Positions 58,023 to 64,000 of a stretch of 64,000 bases of DNA are shown one piece after another (the stretch's first letter is position 1; each line of letters starts with the position of its first letter). The stretch comes from Serratia liquefaciens. Lineage in GTDB: Bacteria > Pseudomonadota > Gammaproteobacteria > Enterobacterales > Enterobacteriaceae. Made by a program: the position numbers and the translations under genes. Where the stretch lies: positions 3,781,019 through 3,845,018 of the forward strand of contig NZ_CP088930.1 in assembly GCF_027594825.1 (NCBI RefSeq), written 5' to 3'. The notes under the pieces were generated by a model. It was not told the DNA's origin and did no database searches. It saw nothing but the letters and a program-made list of their open reading frames with translations.

Positions 58023-58086
58023 CCTATTGAATTAGGACGGTCCAACGGCGCATGATGTAGTACCGAAAATATACAGTCGAAATAAC

Positions 58087-58114
58087 CTTGAAAATTTGAG
58101 GGATGACCTCATTT
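58087..58114 (+). promoter_or_regulatory. Sigma32 heat-shock promoter of clpB
   Basis: CTTGAAA (58087-58093), 13-bp spacer, CCTCATTT (58107-58114), close to the sigma32 consensus CTTGAAA/CCCCATNT, about 40 bp before the clpB start. Confidence 0.85.
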
Positions 58115-58152
58115 AATCTCCAGTAGCAATTTCGACCAATCTTGGAGGTGTT

Positions 58153-60726
58153 ATGCGTCTGGATCGTCTTACCAACAAATTCCAGCTTGCCCTCGCCGAT
58201 GCCCAATCTTTAGCCCTTGGGCGCGACAACCAATTTATTGAACCGTTACATCTGATGAGCGCTCTGCTTAATCAGGATGGGGGCACGGTTCGTCCATTAT
58301 TAACTTCTGCCGGTATCGATGCCGGGCGCGTGCGCACCGAGATCGAACAGGCCTTGTCTCGTCTGCCTCAAGTTGAAGGTACCGGTGGCGACGTTCAACC
58401 GTCCCATGAGCTGGTGCGCGTCCTGAATTTGTGCGACAAGCTGGCACAAAAGCGGGCGGACAAGTTTATTTCATCCGAACTCTTTGTCCTGGCGGTGCTT
58501 GAAGATCGCGGCAACCTGACCGATCTGCTGAAGGCCGCAGGGGCGACGACTGATAAAATCAGTAAGGCCATTGAGCAAATGCGAGGCGGTGATAGCGTGG
58601 AAGATCAAGGTGCTGAAGACCAACGTCAGGCGTTGAAGAAATACACTATCGATCTGACCGAACGTGCTGAACAGGGCAAACTGGACCCGGTTATCGGCCG
58701 TGACGAAGAGATCCGCCGTACCATTCAGGTGCTGCAACGTCGTACCAAAAACAATCCGGTATTGATCGGTGAACCTGGCGTGGGTAAAACCGCCATCGTC
58801 GAAGGTCTGGCGCAGCGCATCATTAATGGTGAAGTGCCGGAAGGCCTAAAACATAAACGCGTGTTGTCCCTTGATATGGGGGCGTTAATCGCCGGTGCTA
58901 AATATCGCGGTGAGTTCGAAGAACGTCTGAAAGCCGTATTGAGCGATCTGTCCAAGCAGGAAGGCAGCGTCATCCTGTTTATAGATGAGCTGCACACTAT
59001 GGTAGGCGCGGGTAAAGCCGATGGCGCCATGGATGCCGGCAATATGTTGAAACCGGCGTTGGCTCGTGGTGAGCTGCACTGTGTTGGTGCGACGACACTG
59101 GATGAATATCGACAATATATAGAGAAGGACGCGGCGCTGGAACGTCGTTTCCAGAAAGTGTTTGTGGCGGAACCCAGTGTTGAAGACACCATCGCTATCT
59201 TGCGCGGTTTGAAAGAGCGTTATGAACTGCATCACCACGTGCAGATCACCGACCCGGCAATCGTTGCTGCGGCGACGCTGTCGCACCGCTACATTTCCGA
59301 TCGTCAGTTGCCGGATAAGGCCATTGACCTGATTGATGAGGCGGCGTCCAGCATTCGCATGCAGATGGACTCCAAACCGGAATCGCTCGATCGCCTTGAG
59401 CGTCGCATTATTCAGCTCAAGCTGGAGCAGCAGGCGTTGAGCAAAGAGTCGGACGACGCCAGCAAGAAACGCCTGGAAATGCTCAGCGGTGAGCTGGAGC
59501 AGAAAGAACGCGAATATTCAGAGCTGGAAGAAGAGTGGAAAGCGGAAAAAGCTTCGCTCTCCGGCACGCAAAATATTAAAGCGGATCTTGAGCAGGCCAA
59601 AATCAGCCTGGAGCAGGCGCGTCGCGTTGGCGACCTGGGGCGGATGTCGGAGCTGCAGTACGGCAAGATCCCAGAGCTGGAAAAACAGCTTGCCGCCGCC
59701 ACCCTGGCCGAAGGCAAGACCATGAAGCTGCTGCGTAACCGGGTGACCGACGCAGAAATCGCGGAAGTGCTGGCTCGTGCTACCGGTATTCCTGTCGCCA
59801 GAATGCTGGAAGGCGAACGGGATAAGCTGTTACGTCTGGAACAAGAGCTGCATTCGCGGGTCATTGGCCAGAACGAAGCGGTGAGCGCGGTATCCAACGC
59901 GATCCGTCGTAGCCGTGCCGGGCTGTCAGATCCAAACCGGCCTATCGGTTCGTTCCTGTTCCTCGGTCCGACCGGGGTAGGTAAAACCGAACTGTGTAAA
60001 GCGCTGGCTTCGTTCCTGTTCGACAGCGACGACGCTATGGTGCGTATCGACATGTCCGAGTTTATGGAGAAACATTCGGTATCGCGGCTGGTGGGCGCAC
60101 CTCCAGGCTATGTCGGTTATGAAGAGGGCGGTTATCTGACCGAAGCAGTGCGTCGCAGACCTTATTCAGTGATCCTGCTGGATGAAGTGGAGAAAGCGCA
60201 CCCGGATGTGTTCAACATCCTGTTGCAGGTATTGGATGACGGTCGTCTGACCGATGGCCAGGGTCGCACCGTCGATTTCCGCAATACTGTGGTGATCATG
60301 ACTTCCAACCTGGGGTCTGATCTGATCCAGGAGCACTTTGGTCAGATGAACTATACGCAGATGAAAGAGTCGGTAATGGAAATGGTCACACACCACTTCC
60401 GTCCGGAATTCATCAACCGTATAGATGAGGTGGTAGTGTTCCACCCGCTCGGCCAGAAACACATCGCCGAGATCGCCAAGATTCAGTTGGCGCGTCTGTA
60501 CAAACGTTTGGAAGAGCGTGGTTACGAAGTGACTATGACCGAACCGGCGTTGGAGCTGTTGGGCAAGACCGGTTTCGATCCTGTATATGGGGCTCGTCCG
60601 TTGAAACGTGCTATTCAGCAGGAGATCGAAAACCCGTTGGCGCAGCAAATCCTTTCCGGCAAGCTGATTCCGGGTATACCGGTGACGCTGGATGTGGAAG
60701 ACGAGCATATCGTCGCCAAACAGTAA
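58153..60726 (+). CDS. clpB: ATP-dependent chaperone ClpB
   Basis: Hexameric disaggregase that rescues aggregated proteins with DnaK. Order of domains: N domain ([23 protein letters not shown]), AAA-1 with GEPGVGKT and [11 protein letters not shown], the coiled-coil middle domain (about residues 410-525), AAA-2 with GPTGVGKT and [15 protein letters not shown], and the C-terminal domain. 857 aa as in E. coli. A GTG at codon 149 (58597) matches the known internal start that gives the shorter ClpB-beta. Terminator follows. Confidence 0.98.
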   Translation: MRLDRLTNKFQLALADAQSLALGRDNQFIEPLHLMSALLNQDGGTVRPLLTSAGIDAGRVRTEIEQALSRLPQVEGTGGDVQPSHELVRVLNLCDKLAQKRADKFISSELFVLAVLEDRGNLTDLLKAAGATTDKISKAIEQMRGGDSVEDQGAEDQRQALKKYTIDLTERAEQGKLDPVIGRDEEIRRTIQVLQRRTKNNPVLIGEPGVGKTAIVEGLAQRIINGEVPEGLKHKRVLSLDMGALIAGAKYRGEFEERLKAVLSDLSKQEGSVILFIDELHTMVGAGKADGAMDAGNMLKPALARGELHCVGATTLDEYRQYIEKDAALERRFQKVFVAEPSVEDTIAILRGLKERYELHHHVQITDPAIVAAATLSHRYISDRQLPDKAIDLIDEAASSIRMQMDSKPESLDRLERRIIQLKLEQQALSKESDDASKKRLEMLSGELEQKEREYSELEEEWKAEKASLSGTQNIKADLEQAKISLEQARRVGDLGRMSELQYGKIPELEKQLAAATLAEGKTMKLLRNRVTDAEIAEVLARATGIPVARMLEGERDKLLRLEQELHSRVIGQNEAVSAVSNAIRRSRAGLSDPNRPIGSFLFLGPTGVGKTELCKALASFLFDSDDAMVRIDMSEFMEKHSVSRLVGAPPGYVGYEEGGYLTEAVRRRPYSVILLDEVEKAHPDVFNILLQVLDDGRLTDGQGRTVDFRNTVVIMTSNLGSDLIQEHFGQMNYTQMKESVMEMVTHHFRPEFINRIDEVVVFHPLGQKHIAEIAKIQLARLYKRLEERGYEVTMTEPALELLGKTGFDPVYGARPLKRAIQQEIENPLAQQILSGKLIPGIPVTLDVEDEHIVAKQ

Positions 60727-60743
60727 CGACTATATAGTCATGA

Positions 60744-60771
60744 AGGGAGCGGGTGACCGCTCCCTTTTTTT
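60744..60771 (+). terminator. Rho-independent terminator after clpB
   Basis: AGGGAGCGG-GTGA-CCGCTCCCT followed by a T-run, 17 bases after the clpB stop. Confidence 0.95.
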
Positions 60772-60904
60772 ATCTGCTTTCGATAGGTTCAAGCTGTTTG
60801 CCCTGGCAATGGCGCGAAAACCCCGTAATTTCGTCTAATAAATATCCTAAAATGGCTTTATTGGTGGTTATTTGAGCGCTTGAAAAGTTTTTTGCATTTA
60901 GGGG

Positions 60905-60932
60905 TTGCGGCCTTCTGAGAACTCCCTATAAT
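60905..60932 (+). promoter_or_regulatory. rrn promoter P1
   Basis: -35 TTGCGG (60905-60910), 16-bp spacer, -10 TATAAT (60927-60932), then the GC-rich discriminator GCGCCTCC typical of stringently controlled rRNA promoters. A/T-rich sequence upstream could be an UP element. Confidence 0.9.
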
Positions 60933-61035
60933 GCGCCTCCACTGACCGGGAACAACGACTCCTCTAACGAGAACCAGTCGCCCAGCCAGAAAGATTCAAG
61001 CCGGTGAAAACACCGTTTCTTAATAAGAAAAAAGC

Positions 61036-61063
61036 TTGACTCTTCAGGTGAAAAGCGTAATAT
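61036..61063 (+). promoter_or_regulatory. rrn promoter P2
   Basis: -35 TTGACT (61036-61041), 16-bp spacer, -10 TAATAT (61058-61063), about 130 bp after P1. Confidence 0.9.
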
Positions 61064-61093
61064 ACGCCACCTCGAGTTAGCAACCTAACTCAC

Positions 61094-61106
61094 TGCTCTT
61101 TAACAA
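61094..61106 (+). promoter_or_regulatory. rrn boxA antitermination site (leader)
   Basis: TGCTCTTTAACAA, the standard enterobacterial boxA. A second copy is in the 16S-23S spacer at 63135-63147. Confidence 0.9.
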
Positions 61107-61288
61107 TTTATCAGACAATCTGTGTGGGCACTCCACAAGACGATATCCAGAACCTTCGGGTTCGAAAAAATATCAAGTCTTGAAGAGTGACCAAGCAATA
61201 AGTCAGTCGGTTGATTCGTCAACGGTCTGATTATTACGAAAGTTAATTTTCGAGCATCGCTTCACGAGTTGAAGCAAATCAAGCTTTT

Positions 61289-62830
<1,542 letters not shown>

Positions 62831-62971
62831 CCTAATGATATTGATTGCGTGAAGTGCTCACACAGATTGTCTGATGAAAAGTAACGAGCAAAGCGCTACC
62901 TGTTGATGTAATGAGTCACTGACTCATGCTGATACGAGAAACGGTTAAACCCTGGTTTAATCGGATTTTGT

Positions 62972-63047
62972 GTCCCCATCGTCTAGAGGCCTAGGACACT
63001 GCCCTTTCACGGCTGTAACAGGGGTTCGAATCCCCTTGGGGACGCCA
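62972..63047 (+). tRNA. tRNA-Glu (anticodon TTC)
   Basis: 76-nt tRNA in the 16S-23S spacer: acceptor GTCCCCA/TGGGGAC, anticodon TTC at 63006-63008, GGTTCGAATCC, encoded CCA. A single spacer tRNA-Glu makes this an rrnB/C/E/G-type operon, consistent with the E. coli clpB-rrnG neighbourhood. Confidence 0.98.
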
Positions 63048-63134
63048 TCCGATAATGAGTGAAAGACATTATCACCGGTTAGCAATAACCGAAAACATCT
63101 TAAAGATGACTCTTGCGAGTCGTGTTTAAGATAT

Positions 63135-63147
63135 TGCTCTTTAACAA
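63135..63147 (+). promoter_or_regulatory. Spacer boxA
   Basis: TGCTCTTTAACAA between tRNA-Glu and 23S, repeating the leader boxA. Confidence 0.88.
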
Positions 63148-63292
63148 TCTGGAACAAGCTGAAAATTGAAACATGACAGCTGAAACTTATCCCTCCGTAG
63201 AACTATTGGGGTAAGGATTAACCTGTCATAGAGTCTCTCAAATAAACAGCACGACAGTGTTTTCTGTTTACAGAAACACCTTCGGGTTGTGA

Positions 63293-64000
63293 GGTTAAGT
63301 GACTAAGCGTACACGGTGGATGCCTAGGCAGTCAGAGGCGATGAAGGGCGTGCTAATCTGCGATAAGCGTCGGTAAGGTGATATGAACCGTTATAACCGG
63401 CGATACCCGAATGGGGAAACCCAGTGCAATTCGTTGCACTATCATACGATGAATACATAGTCGTATGAGGCGAACCGGGGGAACTGAAACATCTAAGTAC
63501 CCCGAGGAAAAGAAATCAACCGAGATTCCCCCAGTAGCGGCGAGCGAACGGGGAGGAGCCCAGAACCTGAATCAGTTCTTGTGTTAGTGGAAGCGTCTGG
63601 AAAGTCGCACAGTAAAGGGTGATAGTCCCGTACACTAAAATGCATTAATTGTGAGTTCGATGAGTAGGGCGGGACACGTGACATCCTGTCTGAATATGGG
63701 GGGACCATCCTCCAAGGCTAAATACTCCTGACTGACCGATAGTGAACCAGTACCGTGAGGGAAAGGCGAAAAGAACCCCGGCGAGGGGAGTGAAATAGAA
63801 CCTGAAACCGTGTACGTACAAGCAGTGGGAGCCTACTTTGTTGGGTGACTGCGTACCTTTTGTATAATGGGTCAGCGACTTATATTTTGTAGCAAGGTTA
63901 ACCGTATAGGGGAGCCGTAGGGAAACCGAGTCTTAACTGGGCGAATAGTTGCAAGGTATAGACCCGAAACCCGGTGATCTAGCCATGGGCAGGTTGAAGG
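63293..64000 (+). rRNA. 23S ribosomal RNA (5' part, runs off the window)
   Basis: Starts with GGTTAAGTGACTAAGCGTAC and reads through conserved domain I, for example CCGAGGAAAAGAAATCAACC and CCAGTAGCGGCGAGCGAACG. About the first 708 nt are in the window. No intervening sequence is obvious in the part seen. Confidence 0.98.

Larger units (their letters stand above)
60727..61288. other. clpB-rrn intergenic region and rrn leader
   Basis: About 560 bp that contains, in order, the clpB terminator, P1, P2, boxA and the 16S leader with RNase III pairing sequence. No protein gene. Confidence 0.8.

Overview
The window is a chromosomal segment of an enterobacterium, almost certainly Serratia (Yersiniaceae). 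Gene order follows the Escherichia coli cysDNC to rpoS/mutS, recA/alaS/csrA, ffh/rplS, aroF/pheA and clpB/rrn blocks. The complete 16S gene reads as Serratia-like; its variable region near 61740-61780 reminds me more of the liquefaciens/proteamaculans/plymuthica group than of S. marcescens, but that species-level call is tentative. Coding density is high, most genes are G+C-rich, and I see no transposase, integrase, CRISPR array or complete prophage.

Layout. 114-4935: sulfate assimilation operon cysG-cysD-cysN-cysC, then the small membrane protein ygbE. 4987-7283: an amino-acid ABC transporter (ATPase, permease, binding protein) placed between ygbE and ftsB. 7690-14234: the conserved ftsB-ispD-ispF-truD and surE-pcm-nlpD-rpoS run. 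14430-18424: glsA, here with a signal peptide, lying between rpoS and mutS. 18906-20589: an AbiEi/AbiEii toxin-antitoxin pair bracketed by 32-bp direct repeats. 20799-24681: a secreted beta-propeller protein, an aldo/keto reductase and an SDR dehydrogenase, divergent from a LysR regulator. 25165-30067: a chitobiose/beta-glucoside PTS locus, chbB-chbC-GH1-chbR-chbG. 30097-31491: an MFS transporter with a long acidic tail.

31742-39094: pncC, recA (with a LexA box), recX, alaS, csrA, a tRNA-Ser/three tRNA-Arg operon, yqaB and yqaA. 39177-41421: gshA, the sRNA gene micA on the opposite strand, and luxS. 41490-47405: the CNNM/CBS transporter yfjD and ypjD (minus strand), then ffh and rpsP-rimM-trmD-rplS. 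47565-48880: an orphan P2-type Ogr regulator behind a perfect LexA-type box, and a DUF481 outer-membrane protein. 49119-54675: a Dcu dicarboxylate transporter, aroF-tyrA (Tyr branch), and pheA (Phe branch) with its pheL attenuator. 54797-60726: raiA, bamD, rluD, pgeF and clpB (with a sigma32 promoter). 60905-64000: an rrn operon with P1/P2 promoters, 16S, tRNA-Glu and the start of 23S.

Most of the window is core genome. Accessory or unusual parts are the amino-acid ABC insert, the exported glutaminase in the rpoS-mutS gap, the repeat-bracketed AbiE cassette, the LysR-linked redox operon, the IIA-less chb locus and the LexA-linked orphan Ogr gene. All calls were made by reading the sequence; no database search was run.
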